A DNA stretch of 64,000 bases from Dermatemys mawii (GCA_007922305.1 ML677341.1:65980064-66044063); one strand, 5' to 3'. Shown: positions 50,601 through 59,030, numbered from the stretch's first letter. Numbers and translations are program-made. Notes: generated by a model from the letters alone, not told the origin.

Positions 50601-53600
50601 CCAAGGCACAGTATGAACATTACAAAAATGGACCACTACAATCCAAAATGATCAATCCAAAATTCAAAAGCTCTGGGAGTCTATGGAGGCAACATAATAC
50701 ATTCATCTATATGCTTAACCTAAAGCACACATTACCTTTTAATAATCAGCACTTTCCAAAAGATCAAGCAGCACCCACAAAAAAAAAAAAAACAAAAAAA
50801 AAACAGACAAATATTGAGTGTCCAGTTTTAAGCTGCAAGGGGCAAAAAAGCATTCTGATACTTTTCTAGATGTCACACTTCCATCCATACCATGGAAACA
50901 AATTGTGTTATTTGCTTCAAAGTTCTCATGAAAAGAAAGCAAAAAAACCCAGGGAGAGGAACCTGTTACCAACTTAGAGATAGTTTCACTAATTTTTGAT
51001 GAAGATAAGGAGGTGAATCCAGAGGCACCTAAAACTTAATGGAAGATTCAGCTTAACTATGGAGCTTCTGCTGCATTTCTATAACAAACAGTATGGACTT
51101 ATTTCAACCAAAGCAATTAAAATCATGGATTTTAATTAGAAAACAGGACACTTATTCACACTGGCTGGTAACAATTAAAGTGTCGATTTTCATAAAGCCT
51201 TTACACGAATTTTTATTTTTTGTTAACCAGGATACACCGTACTACAGGTTTATTTAAGGAATTATATAGCTTAATTTATATTTATTCAGATTCTTATTTT
51301 TTCTATGTTTTGTTTGAGAATGGTAAATATTGCATTTACTAGATCAAGGGCCTCCAAACTTTTTTGATGTGCACCCCCTAGTAGAAATATTTTTTTAAGC
51401 AGACACCCCGACGGGGGAAGCCCCACCCTAGCCCCGCCCCCCTCCATCCACTCCCTCCCACTTCCCGCCCCCGCCTAGGCCCCCCGCCGCGGGGCCCCCC
51501 TCCTTGTCCCCTAACTGCCTCCCTGGGGCTGGTCCCCGCTGCGGCGCCCGGCTCCTAGGGCCCATCTCCGCTGCGGCGCTTGGCTCCTAGGGCTGAGCGG
51601 CAGCCCTTGGCTCCCGGGGCCAGGTGTCAGCCACGGCACGTGGCGCCTGGCTCCTGGAGCCCAGTCTCAGCCGCAGCACGCGGCTCCCAGCTCCCGGGGC
51701 TGCAGCCGTGGTGCGCAGCTTCTCTGGCCAGGGCTGCAGCCGCGGCACGCGACTCCCGGGTCTCAGCCGCGGCACGCAGCTCCCAGCTCCTGGGGTTGGG
51801 TCTCAGCCGTGGCTCCTGGGTTTCAGCCACAGCCCGTGGCTCCCGGGGCTACAGCCGCGGCATGGAGCACCTGGCTCCTGGGCACGTGCGTGGTGCGCTG
51901 CTCCTCCTGCCGCCGGGGCCGCCACGGTGCTTGCAGAGAAGCCGCCCGGCTCCTCCAGCTACTGGGGCCGCGCACCCCCCGGAGTGGTCTTGTGCACCCC
52001 CCACTTTGAAGACCACTGTACTCAATGATCATTTCATTTGTTATGTGTCTTGCTTTGAATTTTCATCCAAATACAATCCAAAATGAACAAAAACATTTTA
52101 TACATTTACATGCGAGAACTTTTTTGGATCAAATAAAATTATCTTAAATGTGCTGGAAACAAACTTCATCAAAACACGTTTTGCACGTAATTCTCAGGTC
52201 AACTTGCTAACTACAGTTAAAATAAAAAAAGATTATTTCTGGTTACCATCTCCTTCAAGATGTTAGATCTAGTAGATTTCATCCCCTTACAACTAGTTTT
52301 TATTCACACATTGGAAGAGAAAAGGTAACTTCCTTGCTCTCTCAACTCCCAATTAGTTGCTTAACTTTGAATGAATTTGTCATTTAACTGAATTGAACAA
52401 ACAGAAGTGAAAAAAAATATTCTCTACACCTGCAGAAGTGTCTATAGTTGTCAAAAGCTGATTTAGCATTCAACAAATTCTGAGTCTAGATGCTCTGCCA
52501 GTAACTTCCACCAATTCATTGATTAAACTTTCTTTAAAAGATAGTAGCAAATATGTACTATTTTTTGTGATTTACGATTGTACTAGATTATAATATGTTA
52601 AGACCGTAACAAGTTATCAAATTCAAATTTAATTTTAAATAGATTTAAATATTTGAATTAAAATCCAATTTAGATAAAAATCAATGATTTTTAAACCCCA
52701 ATAATCTTGTTTCCACTACATTTTGTAATACTAAGTATTCTATGCTTACACATTTCAGTAACATTTCCAGGGTTTGCTGTTCATTGAGATAGCTGAATGA
52801 GTGACAAATCAAATTATATTAATACAGTTTTGTCCTTAAAAATTCTCAACATAACAGTAATCATATTATTACATATTCTAGTAAACATTAAGAAATTGAT
52901 GATAAACCTTATGCAATCATATTAAGATTAATTTTTGTGATTTTTTTCTATTTTCATTATCCCACCCATTTATTATGCAAATTTTCATTTTAAGACAATC
53001 TAACTTCCATATTTTCCTGTTCTCCGATATTTGCATTGTTGCAAACTTTCAGTGTATTCAGCCAAGAACAGTTTCACAGCATTATAAATTATTTGTATGA
53101 CATTCAGTTTAACAATAGTGTTATTTCCCATCAAACCTAATGGACCTTACTTGAACAATTTTTAAGAAGTGATGTGATGACTAGTTCTATAAAAGTAATT
53201 TAAGTTAGAGTTGTAGATGGAGCTAGTAAGGAGGATATGCTGTACTAACAAGAGGAGACAGATCCATATCAGGTCAATATTATGCTGCATTTGTGAATTT
53301 TTATTGTGTGATTTCACTTCCATCTGATGTAATATCTGTATAAATGGATACCAAACAAGTTTACTGGGTTCACTTAGAACGCTCAGTTGTTTGAACTAAA
53401 GTAGTTCTGAAGTAATCATATTATTACATATTTTAGCAAACATATCAGTGTGATCCAAGAAATCTGTTGGATTCACATTGCACTGCAAGTCAAAAAGAAT
53501 GAGTAGTAGTTGTGGCACCTTAGAGCAGTGGTGGGCAAACTTTGGTCCGTGGGCCACATCAAGCCCGTGGGATCGTCCTGTCTGAGCACCTGGCCCGGGA

Positions 53601-54861
53601 GGCAAGCCCCTCCCCTGCTGTCCCCCCTCTCCTGCAGCCATGCCACTAGCACTCCAGCCTGCTGCTCCTGTCAGGGAGCGTTGCAGCAGCATGACTGGCT
53701 GCAGTGAGCAGAGGGTGGGACTGGATAAGGGGTCGCAGGCTGCAGTCAGGGAACAGGGGACAGTCTAAAAACAGTCTCAATTCTTGTTTACGACACTAGA
53801 TGCATAGAAAATTTCATTTTAGAATTATCTTACTATCTAGAAATTACCATCCAGTTAGGAAGAAGCATCTACAATGAAAATAATTTCAGCCCTACTGAAG
53901 TGTTAAAGATGCAGAAAGAGCTAATTTGCTGGGGGTTATTTAAAAGAACATTTTAAAGTTAAAATTCAAGCAACAAGGGTACTTCAAGGATACTGTAAAC
54001 AGTCTAGACAACACGTTAACACTTCCTATCTGGGGCAGTCATCGTAACTGGTGTAACCTTCCTCAGTCAGTCAGTCCTGAGTCATCACAAGATTAACAAA
54101 CCGTCACTAGCACGCAGCAGGAAGCTCTAATTGCCAGGCTGAAGATGGGCTTCAGCGGCGCGTGTCACAATCTTTCCTTGGGGACGCGGGCGGCAGCGGG
54201 AAACGCTCCGTTTCATTCAGCCCGGCTCCGCGTTTCCCTCGTTGCCGCTGTCACAAAAGGTGCAGCCCCCCGTGAAATCCCCTCCCCGCCGGGCCCTGCC
54301 CCGCTGAGAAGCCCGGGGCGCTCTGCGCCGCAGCCGAGCGTCTCCCGCCGCGAGGGGGCCCAGAGGCACCGAGTCCGGGGTGGGGCTAGGACGGGGAGCC
54401 GCGCCGCGGCGGGCGGATGCGGAGCTCGCAACTAGCGCCGCTCCCGGGACCAGTGGGAAGGGGGGGAAGCAGAGGCGGCGCCCAGGCCGCGGCCTCACCT
54501 GTTCATTCATTCCCGGGTCGGCAGCGGCGGCGCCAAGACTGCGCCCGGGCCGCGCAGCTCCTCTCGCCGCCGCATGGGGCCTCCGGCAGCGCCGCGCTCG
54601 CTCACGCAGCCCAGGGGAGGGGGACAAATGGCGGCTCCGCAGGCCCAGGCCCCACCCGCTCCCAGCCCGGCGGGGCCTGCCCGTGGCTCCCCGATCAACA
54701 GAGCGGCCGAACCGGCCTCCCCGCGCTCTACCCAGCCCCGCTCACCGGAAACTCCGCGCTCCGGCACAGGGGGGCGGCGGCATGAGGGGGCTGGGGCGGC
54801 GGGCCCGAGTGGGGGAGGGGATGGTAGTTACCTTGATGATCCTGCGGGGCAGCCCGGCCAT
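29595..54861 (-). CDS. UBE2N: UBE2N (Ubc13), K63-specific E2 ubiquitin-conjugating enzyme, complete
   Basis: Coding segments on the minus strand are 54832-54861, 30685-30931, 30328-30468 and 29595-29635: 459 nt, 152 codons plus stop, the same length as human. With a UEV partner (UBE2V1 or UBE2V2), Ubc13 makes Lys63-linked ubiquitin chains in DNA-damage tolerance (with RAD18, HLTF/SHPRH) and NF-kB signalling (with TRAF6). The UBC fold is intact: an N-terminal helix [16 protein letters not shown], the HPN motif at residues 77-79, catalytic Cys87 in GRICLDILK, Trp95-containing KWSPALQIR, and the C-terminus [11 protein letters not shown]. Read this way the protein is essentially identical to my recollection of the mammalian sequence. 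The start ATG has a strong context (A at -3, G at +4). Confidence 0.98.
29636..30327 (-). other. UBE2N: UBE2N intron 3
   Basis: A 692-bp GT-AG intron with donor GTAGTG (gene sense) and a T-rich tract before the acceptor. No repeat recognised. The open frame 29840-30034 has no support. Confidence 0.9.
30328..30468 (-). CDS. UBE2N: UBE2N coding exon 3
   Basis: A 141-nt exon with split codons at both ends: it completes Asp93, reads [20 protein letters not shown] through EAQAIET, and gives the first base of Ala139. It forms the crossover helix and third helix of the UBC fold. Donor G|GTAGTG and acceptor TTTAG are both canonical in gene sense. Confidence 0.96.
30469..30684 (-). other. UBE2N: UBE2N intron 2
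   Basis: A 216-bp GT-AG intron between exons 2 and 3, with donor GTAAGT. Nothing else seen. Confidence 0.9.
30685..30931 (-). CDS. UBE2N: UBE2N coding exon 2 (catalytic)
   Basis: A 247-nt exon encoding residues 11-92 plus one base: [20 protein letters not shown] through [14 protein letters not shown]. It contains the four-stranded sheet, HPN motif and catalytic Cys87. The acceptor TCCAG|GAAACC and donor AAAG|GTAAGT are canonical. The open frame over this exon (30662-31021) begins with read-through of the intron upstream and ends with spurious GKCHPFH codons past the donor. Confidence 0.97.
31309..33163. mobile_element. hAT-type element (CAGGGTGGAT family), host of a nested insertion
   Basis: It begins CAGGGTGGATAAAAATCAATG and ends CCAAATCCACCCAG, with 8-bp flanks ATCATTAA (31301-31308) and ATCATTAC (33164-33171), 7 of 8 matching. 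A second hAT at 31639-32395 is inserted in it. The interior is AT-rich with no transposase frame. Confidence 0.8.
31639..32395. mobile_element. hAT-type element nested in an older hAT
   Basis: It begins CAGGGGAGGGCAAACTTTT and ends ATAGTTTGCCCACCCCTT. The flanks GTCTAGAA (31631-31638) and CTCTAGAA (32396-32403) match at 7 of 8. The C-rich interior is the complement of the 2776/38343 family. The 192-codon minus open frame at 31497-32075 runs through it. Confidence 0.82.
33600..34150. repeat. Unclassified probable interspersed repeat
   Basis: A moderately GC-rich stretch (for example 33660-33860 and 34030-34150) stands out from AT-rich surroundings and looks like a degraded interspersed repeat. 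No terminal repeats, duplications or coding domains were identified. Confidence 0.3.
35400..35621. mobile_element. MITE 3' portion next to a hAT insertion
   Basis: It ends AGTGAAGACATAGCC followed by TTA, the terminal style of the Harbinger-like MITEs here. The left end was not found. The following hAT sits directly against this end. Confidence 0.4.
35630..35933. mobile_element. hAT MITE with perfect 8-bp duplication
   Basis: It begins CAGGGGTCTGCAACTTTTC and ends ATAGGTTGCCTACCCCTG, flanked by identical CCTTAGGC at 35622-35629 and 35934-35941. Sister copies lie at 44095-44402 and, inverted, at 63265-63572. The interior includes the AT-rich 'tttaagaagcttaatttaaa' block. Confidence 0.88.
35939..36245. 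mobile_element. Harbinger-like MITE (right of hAT)
   Basis: It begins GGCCATGTCTACACTAC just after TTA and ends near 'aagtgaagacac'. The right terminus is decayed. The hAT duplication overlaps its first bases, so the hAT landed at the MITE edge. Confidence 0.5.
36290..36540. repeat. Probable MITE remnant
   Basis: The text 'ggccaggtctgaacttgag...gtaccactatagctac' resembles the 'ggtctacact' ends and 'tatagcta' core of the other small DNA elements in this window. The boundaries are not resolved. Confidence 0.3.
36988..37244. mobile_element. Harbinger-like MITE with TCA duplication
   Basis: TCA stands on both sides (36985-36987 and 37245-37247). Ends GTGCTTGGCTACA and TGTAGCCAAGCCC are inverted. 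It encodes no protein. Confidence 0.65.
37345..37680. repeat. Old interspersed repeats
   Basis: Two degraded blocks: 'ggtcctgatcctacagagcac...ggatcagcacc' (37345-37460) and an 'atttaggagcctaa' block with partial inverted symmetry (37530-37680). Both resemble repeats common in reptile genomes. The class is uncertain. Confidence 0.35.
38343..39279. mobile_element. GC-rich hAT element with internal minisatellite
   Basis: It begins CAGGGGTGGGCAAACTACGG and ends AAGTTTGCCCACCCCTG. The flanks are CTGTAGAA and CTGCAGGA (6 of 8). The region 38450-38830 is built of imperfect units of about 50-60 bp around 'gctccctggccggg' and 'gtggagcgcggggagcc'. The distal part matches 2776-3320. The open frames of up to 163 codons here are low-complexity and not genes. 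Confidence 0.82.
40870..41720. mobile_element. DNA element of the 'tactcctgaggg' family
   Basis: The left end 'attactcctgagggcattctgtgcc' and the following 'tctgcaacattctgcaaatttt' match in inverted form the right end at 63800-63880. The interior is GC-rich with 'ggtgggtctggg' words. The right boundary is estimated. The 212-codon minus open frame at 40850-41488 is transposon sequence. Confidence 0.5.
42341..42980. mobile_element. Harbinger-like MITE, 640 bp
   Basis: TTA duplication at 42338-42340 and 42981-42983. Ends GGCCATGGTTACACTTAC and AGTGTAACCAGGGCC are inverted. The repeated 'agcgctata' and 'gtggccaca' words sit near both ends. Open frames such as 42290-42697 cross the boundary and are not genes. 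Confidence 0.75.
43400..43584. mobile_element. Harbinger-like MITE
   Basis: It begins GGGCTAGTCTACACTGGCA after TAA and ends AGTGTAGACTTGTCC before TCA. The inverted ends are clear, but the 3-bp flanks agree at only two positions. Confidence 0.6.
43635..43872. mobile_element. MITE with about 85-base inverted arms
   Basis: The left arm (43635-43725) is matched in reverse complement by the right arm (about 43790-43870): 'ctacattgcaattagatac' pairs with 'gtctaattgcaatgtag', and 'gatgtttaattgtggtgta' pairs with 'tacaccataattaaacatc'. It would fold into a long hairpin. Confidence 0.7.
44095..44402. mobile_element. hAT MITE, sister of 35630-35933
   Basis: It begins CAGGGGTCTGCAACCTTTCAG and shares the interior and the 'gtgccataggttgcc' end with 35630-35933. 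The right terminus has drifted (GTCCCGA), and the flanking duplication is only partly visible. Confidence 0.75.
45365..45490. repeat. Possible old MIR/L2-like fragment
   Basis: It contains 'gatgggaaactgagcc', a phrase typical of ancient tRNA-SINE/LINE cores in amniotes. It is too degraded to classify. Confidence 0.3.
45706..46041. mobile_element. hAT MITE with perfect 8-bp duplication
   Basis: It begins CAGCGGTTCTCAAATTTTG and ends ATGAGAACCACTG. GTGTAAAG flanks both sides exactly (45698-45705 and 46042-46049). It is the same family as 13548-13803. The open frame 45722-45937 lies within. Confidence 0.9.
46765..46859. mobile_element. 95-bp palindromic hAT-like MITE
   Basis: CAGGGCTTTGGAGCGG at the left is mirrored by GCTCCAAAGCCCTG at the right. 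The flanks TTTAAAAT and CTTTAAAT match at 6 of 8. It is very short and GC-rich in AT-rich DNA. Confidence 0.65.
46985..47260. repeat. MITE remnant
   Basis: Blocks such as 'ttgatttagttacatcagtat' and 'ctgatttagttacaatggtac' are repeated at about 47040 and 47180, and 'gtttagacctggtctaagc' resembles MITE ends. Boundaries are not resolved. Confidence 0.35.
48455..48558 (+). mobile_element. Penelope/SINE-type repeat tail with hammerhead-like core
   Basis: The block 'ccattctatgcatctgatga ... gctacaaagtc' is a very common turtle repeat tail, found inverted at 55414-55550. It is equivalent to part of the tortoise Pol III/SINE family as I recall it. In this orientation it carries a hammerhead-like core (48474-48510). 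No flanking duplication was identified. Confidence 0.7.
48474..48511 (+). ncRNA. Hammerhead-ribozyme-like core
   Basis: In order: CTGATGA (48474-48480); stem II GTGGGC / GCCCAC with a TATA loop (48482-48497); GAAA (48498-48501); and a tiny stem III, AGC-TTAT-GCT (48501-48510). The cleavage triplet would be CTG, where H (not G) is expected, and a stem I is not evident. This copy is therefore probably inactive. Hammerheads are known in Penelope-like retroelements. Confidence 0.55.
48797..48892 (+). mobile_element. CR1 LINE 3' tail
   Basis: It reads from 'ggcatgatttagttggggat' to 'gatattctgtgattct', the extreme 3' end of CR1 as at 10720-10806. It is 5'-truncated, as is usual for CR1. Confidence 0.88.
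49345..49520. repeat. Possible MITE remnant
   Basis: 'gcttgtctctacactgggg' resembles the 'gtctacact' terminus of the other MITEs. The right end is unclear. Confidence 0.3.
51345..52018. mobile_element. GC-rich hAT-type element
   Basis: It begins CAAGGGCCTCCAAACTTTTT and ends CACTTTGAAGACCACTG, with flanks TACTAGAT and TACTCAAT (6 of 8). The interior 51580-51960 is tandem-like, with repeated 'cagccgcggcacg' and 'ggctcctgggg' words. The overlapping open frames of up to 168 codons on both strands are products of this repeat. Confidence 0.75.
53490..53524. repeat. Short fragment of the Penelope/SINE tail
   Basis: 'gagtagtagttgtggcacct' followed by 'tagag' corresponds to the distal part of the tail at 55414-55550. 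It stops abruptly where hAT sequence begins, so the hAT probably interrupted it. Confidence 0.45.
53525..53760. mobile_element. hAT-type element, probably truncated
   Basis: The left end CAGTGGTGGGCAAACTTTGG and 'gtgggccacatcaagcccgt' match the GC-rich hAT family. No right terminal repeat was found, so the end is approximate. Confidence 0.6.
54832..54861 (-). CDS. UBE2N: UBE2N coding exon 1
   Basis: Ten codons, [10 protein letters not shown], ending AAG|GTAACT in gene sense. The ATG context ACAAGATGGC is a strong Kozak site and also matches the YY1 consensus (AAGATGGC), a known arrangement at housekeeping starts. No TATA box is seen upstream, in keeping with a CpG-island promoter. Confidence 0.95.
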
Positions 54862-54992
54862 CTTGTCTTATCGGGGTTCAGGCTCCGCTGGGTCTCGGCT
54901 CCGCTCGGCACTCACGCACAACCGGAAGGAACGGGTGCTGTTTCCGCCGACGTCACCGCACTACCTACAGCCTTCTGGGAAATGTAGTCACG
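54862..54992 (-). promoter_or_regulatory. UBE2N: UBE2N 5' UTR and core promoter with ETS, CRE-like and ZNF143/THAP11 sites
   Basis: Reading away from the ATG: an ETS-type ACCGGAAG at 54921-54928, a CRE-like CGACGTCA (7 of 8 to TGACGTCA) at 54948-54955, and at 54970-54992 the minus-strand ACTACATTTCCCAGAAGGC, a close match to the ZNF143/THAP11 (SBS) motif ACTACAAnTCCCAGvAtGC. The transcription start is probably within 54900-54940, but this is inferred. Confidence 0.6.
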
Positions 54993-55010
54993 GTAGCGGG
55001 GAGGAGCGAG

Positions 55011-55016
55011 AGGTGA
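55011..55016 (+). promoter_or_regulatory. Strong plus-strand splice donor beside the promoter
   Basis: AG|GTGAGT lies about 20-40 bp beyond the ZNF143-type site on the opposite strand to UBE2N. It could end the first exon of a divergent noncoding transcript. No downstream exon can be identified, so this is only a candidate. Confidence 0.3.
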
Positions 55017-55413
55017 GTTCTCGGTTCAAGGGCCGTCGCCAGAACCGGGCGAGTGGGGCGTAACTGCTGCGAGATCTGCTGACCTGTCTCTCACAAAGCA
55101 CTACCCCGCTCCTCGCAGTGCCTAGACTCCCTGCAGCTCCTAGGATCCCGCCACACCCTACTGCCTCCAAACCCACCTGCCTAAAGCCCCAGGGCCCATA
55201 CGCACCTTTCAGTGCCTAGCTCCCACCCCACACAGCCACCCTCCAGCACTCAGCTCCCACCCCATCCCACAGCACCCATCCCACACTCCATCCACCGTCT
55301 GTCTGTCTGCCGTACACACCTGGCAGCACCCAAACCCCCATGCCAGGGTAACACTCAGATCCCAGAACATACACACAGCAACACTGAGCAGTAACTACAC
55401 CCAAACAGGTTTA

Positions 55414-55550
55414 AGATTAGCAGCCGTGTTAGTCTGTATCCGTAAATAAGGTGATAAAGACTTGTAGCACCTTTGAAACTAACCGGTATATTTCAGCATA
55501 AGCTTTCAGGGGCTATAGCCCACTTCATAGAATGCATAGAACGGAACAGA
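55414..55550 (-). mobile_element. Penelope/SINE-type repeat tail (inverted copy)
   Basis: The reverse complement of the 48455-48558 type, longer at its distal end ('cggatacagactaacacggc' in minus sense). The hammerhead-like region is present with changes: CTGATGA reads CTATGA and one stem II pair is lost. It lies directly 3' of the endonuclease remnant at 55647-55949 on the same strand. Confidence 0.7.
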
Positions 55551-55646
55551 AGTAAGATGTATTTATATACACAGAAAGCAAAAAAAAAAAAGGTGGTACA
55601 TTAGCATACCAATTCTAAGAGGCTGTTTAATTTGGATGGGCCATTA

Positions 55647-55949
55647 TCAGCAGGAGATAACTATTGAAGGTAAATTAACTAGGGAAATGCAATCAGTGTA
55701 ATGAGAAAAACATTCACAAGTCCTGTTTAGCCCTTGGTTTATCGTGTCCAATTTGAAAATTAATTCCAGTTCCTCAGTTTCTCGTTGGAGTCTGTTTTGG
55801 AAGTTTTTCTGTTTTAAAATTGACACCTTCAAGTCTTTAATAGAATGGCCAGGGAGGTTGAGGTGTTCTCCTACTGGTTTTTGAATGTTATGGTTCACAA
55901 ACAGCCACCCACACCTGCACATACACACAGGAGCACCCAACCCACACAC
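55647..55949 (-). pseudogene. Penelope-like GIY-YIG endonuclease C-terminal remnant
   Basis: A 100-codon minus-strand frame contains PVGEHLNLPGHSIKDLKVSI then LKQKNFQNRLQRETEELELI and KLDTINQGLNR. This matches the C-terminal GIY-YIG endonuclease pattern of Penelope-like elements as I recall it: a GxHxxxxGH region, a basic stretch, a conserved Glu helix, and the terminal GLN whose Asn (55725-55727) is a catalytic-site residue. The upstream half (GIY-YIG motif, RT) is absent, and the first 27 codons are unrelated C/A-rich sequence. Confidence 0.6.
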
Positions 55950-58689
55950 GTATAACCATATCTAGACACCAAGCCTCACAGATGCTGCCAACCAGCAACA
56001 CCCAAGAAAAGACTTCCTGCCTCTAAGTGACAGGTTCCCCAACATACCAAGTCAATCACAGGCCCACGTAGCTATAAGTTCTTTCACACATATGGGTGTT
56101 AAATTTACTGCAGTTGTCTCTGTTGTTCAAGGCCTTTCTTATCTACCTCCATGTCATCCTAGTCTTACACTCGTTGGGAAGCTATGGTCTCAAAAAAATA
56201 ATCAATTTTAAAGCAACGTATAGTTCAGTTACACAAGATACAAAGACTTTCCACAAATAATCTTTGAAATGTTTAACTGAATTTGTTTCAACTGTGTGTT
56301 TATGCTTTATGCAGGTGAATTCATCATCGGGAATGTTTATCAAAAGAGCACATTATAAGTAGGCCTGAAAGGATTAGACTTTTATCGGTAAATGTTGATT
56401 TCCCTGCACACACAGAAACTGATTAAAGAATATTTCCATCGTTGATAATCAAAATTTACAGATAGGCAAAGTACAAAAAATGCTGCTTGAGAGCTTATTA
56501 GAGTTTGATTTAAGGACATTTACTTCATACATTTTGGTGTGAGGTTGACTGTTTGTATTTTAGTTGTTATAAAGCTTTAACTTTTTGAATCTGAATGTCT
56601 ACTGTCATTATGTAATTTTCTGATTCCTCTATAGTTGCCCACAGCTGTGAAAATTTAAATCAATAAAAACTGAAGGAGAAATGCTTAATACCTACAATTT
56701 TATGCAACTGTGAAAATTTAAGTAGATAAAAAAGAAACATTCTTAAAAATAAAAATTGATATATCCATCAATTACACAAAAAATTAAGGTCTGACAAACC
56801 TAATTTAAGGGTATATTGGAGAAAGCAAATTTTGTCCTCCTCCAAACAAGAAACAGAAACACAACATGCAACGTATGTGTCAATAACAACAGGAATTCTG
56901 ATACTGTATCAAAATCTTGCAACTGTTTTTGAGCAGGCTGTGGGTCAGGGTATTTTTAGGGTGGTTATCACTGTGCTATCTAACTCTAACTCTAGGTATC
57001 TTAAACCAAGTCTAAATGAGTTTTATTCTTCCATCTATTCATATTCCAGAACATTTTTCTCAGTATTTCTTTTAATCTTGTCTTTCCTTTTCCTCCTCTT
57101 TCTCTTATCCTCTGCCTTGAATAGTGGTCATAGCAGGAGCTGGTGTTACTGAAGAAAGGAATGGGGGAAAAGATTGGTCTTGCATTTAGATAATAAACAA
57201 AAGCAGGCTCTTATAATTCTGAGCTGCATAGCTTGCTGGGGGATCTCTACCTTCTTCCCTGAGAGTCCTATCCTAGGCCTGCCTAGCAGCTGCAGCCTTA
57301 TTGGGGTATAGTTGTTTTGACGGGTTGTTTATGAGGTGCCATTAAAATTAAAGGTACTGTAGATTAGGATTTTGAATTCAAGAGAGCCAGTGGGATGCAT
57401 GGTGTTTTGTCAATTTTTGTCACTTGGTGGCCTGCTGTATGCTGTGTGAATTTCTGTTTTCTTTTGGCATTTATCTTCATGCACATGTAGAATGAGTTGT
57501 TGTAGTCTGTTTATTCTGGATGTGACAAAAGGGCAGATCACAGAAGCAAAGTCTTCACTTAAAAGAAAAAGACAGTTTCCTGACAGCCTGAAGACGGAAA
57601 AGATATTCCTCATTAATGTTGCACTCTATATGTACACGAATGGAGCCGTCAACATTTTTTGGCTGCTTAATAAACTTTGTCTTCTGCAGTCAGACCTACA
57701 AAGATCTAGCCTCAGACCTGCAATGAGTTTCCAACATGGACCACCCAGGAGTGCAGAGGTCACCACTTAAAATGTGGCCTTAAACCTGGGATCATTGGAC
57801 AAATCCAGAGCTCCATCTATCAATGGGTATCTTCCACAAGGAAATATAGTACGACTTGCCCTTCATTTAGGGTCTCTAAATTCTACTAAGATGTGTCTTA
57901 ATGCACTTATGCGTGGAATGGTTTGTTCTTGCACTATGGGCTTTCAAGGTAGTTACTGTCCAGGTACCAAATAAATTAATTCCTTTCTGTCATATCATAA
58001 CTTTGAAATGGCATGGCGAAGGAATTCTAGCAGCCATATATTTATGCAATGACACAAATGGTGCTTCCCTGGTTTGTATATCATTAAAAAGTGTGTTTGA
58101 AGGGAAAAGAGCAAGAAAAAATAGATTTTAAAAAGTGGATTTCCACCACAAAGGTTATAACGTATGTGTTCCAAAACAACATTTTTTTAAAAGCACAGCT
58201 AGTTCTCCAGGTAACAGGAGTTGCCTTCTTTCAGCTTGACACAAATGGTCATTGTCCTTTAAAATTTCCTATCTTGTTCTAAAGACATTTGATTGTGTGC
58301 ATGGCTCAATCTGCTCCCCTTTCCCCCAACACATACACACACAATAGCAAGTTTTTAAATGGTAACAGGCCTGCTAGAAGCTATGGTCACTGAGACAGCA
58401 TTCTGAAAGCAGACTGTAGAGTCTCTATTTCCTCATTTCTTCTTTTATGGCAATATTTTTCCCACAATGGCTTATCCAGTGTTAGTCCCCTTGAGAAAGG
58501 AGTCCTCCTTTCTAGAAGCAGTTCTTGTTCATTTCTTAGCTGTACCATTATCCTTTCTTTAAATTCATACCAGTATTGTTTATTACTCCACTCCTACTGG
58601 AAAGGGGGGCTTTCCCCTTAGCTATACCAAGTGACACATTCTTTTAGCTTCTATGGAAATGAGGCATAATAGATATATGTTCATTATTA

Positions 58690-59030
58690 TTATTTAACAT
58701 TTATATTGTGGTAGCTCCTAAAAGCCATAGCCAGGTTGGGCCTTTGTGCTGGGTGCTGTACGAACATGTAATAAATGATAGTCCTTGCTCAAAAGAGCCT
58801 AGTCCTACCTAACGGTTTACTTGAATAATTACATTCTGCTTACCCAAATTTCCCCTACATTTCCAACAGAGTATAGTATTTTCCAGGTCCTGTCTTACAC
58901 CCCAATTCTGCAGGCTGTTCCACATGAGTGGAATTCTGTTGACTGCAATGGAGCTCTAGGTGAAACCTCTTGTTGATGTAAATCCAATGAGGTCAGTGAA
59001 ATTACACCAAGCATAAATTTGGCCCACCAG
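58690..59030. repeat. Two old interspersed repeats
   Basis: 58690-58830 ('attattatttaacatttata ... gggtgctgtacgaacatg') and 58890-59030 ('ccccaattctgcaggctgtt ... aaatttggccc') are degraded copies of repeats common across reptile genomes. Both read as noncoding tails. The class was not determined. Confidence 0.45.

Larger units (their letters stand above)
30932..54831 (-). other. UBE2N: UBE2N intron 1, transposon-rich
   Basis: A 23.9-kb intron separates the 10-codon first exon from the rest. It holds nested hAT elements (31309-33163), a cluster of hAT and Harbinger-like MITEs at 35.4-37.3 kb, a GC-rich hAT (38343-39279), a 'tactcctgaggg' family repeat (about 40870-41720), MITEs at 42341-43870, hAT copies at 44095, 45706, 46765, 51345 and 53525, a hammerhead-like repeat tail (48455-48558) and a CR1 3' end (48797-48892). 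Gaps over 300 bases that show nothing recognised are 31022-31300, 34150-35400, 37690-38330, 39290-40860, 41760-42330, 44420-45690, 47230-48450, 48900-51330, 52030-53490 and 53770-54140. Confidence 0.9.
54150..55080. promoter_or_regulatory. UBE2N: CpG island over the UBE2N promoter and first exon
   Basis: Dense CpG and high GC over about 0.9 kb contrast with AT-rich DNA on both sides. It covers exon 1, the start of intron 1 and the upstream promoter. The open frames of 120-227 codons on both strands here are expected from GC-rich, stop-poor sequence and show no family. Confidence 0.85.

Noticed and set aside
51580..52086. 168-codon plus-strand frame and its shadows
   Set aside because: Repeated 'cagccgcggcacg' units inside the hAT at 51345-52018; no protein family.
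54217..55063. Overlapping open frames of 120-227 codons on both strands near UBE2N exon 1
   Set aside because: They are GC-rich, stop-poor CpG-island sequence with Ala/Arg/Pro/Gly-rich translations, no family motifs and no conserved start. The real gene here is the 10-codon UBE2N exon.
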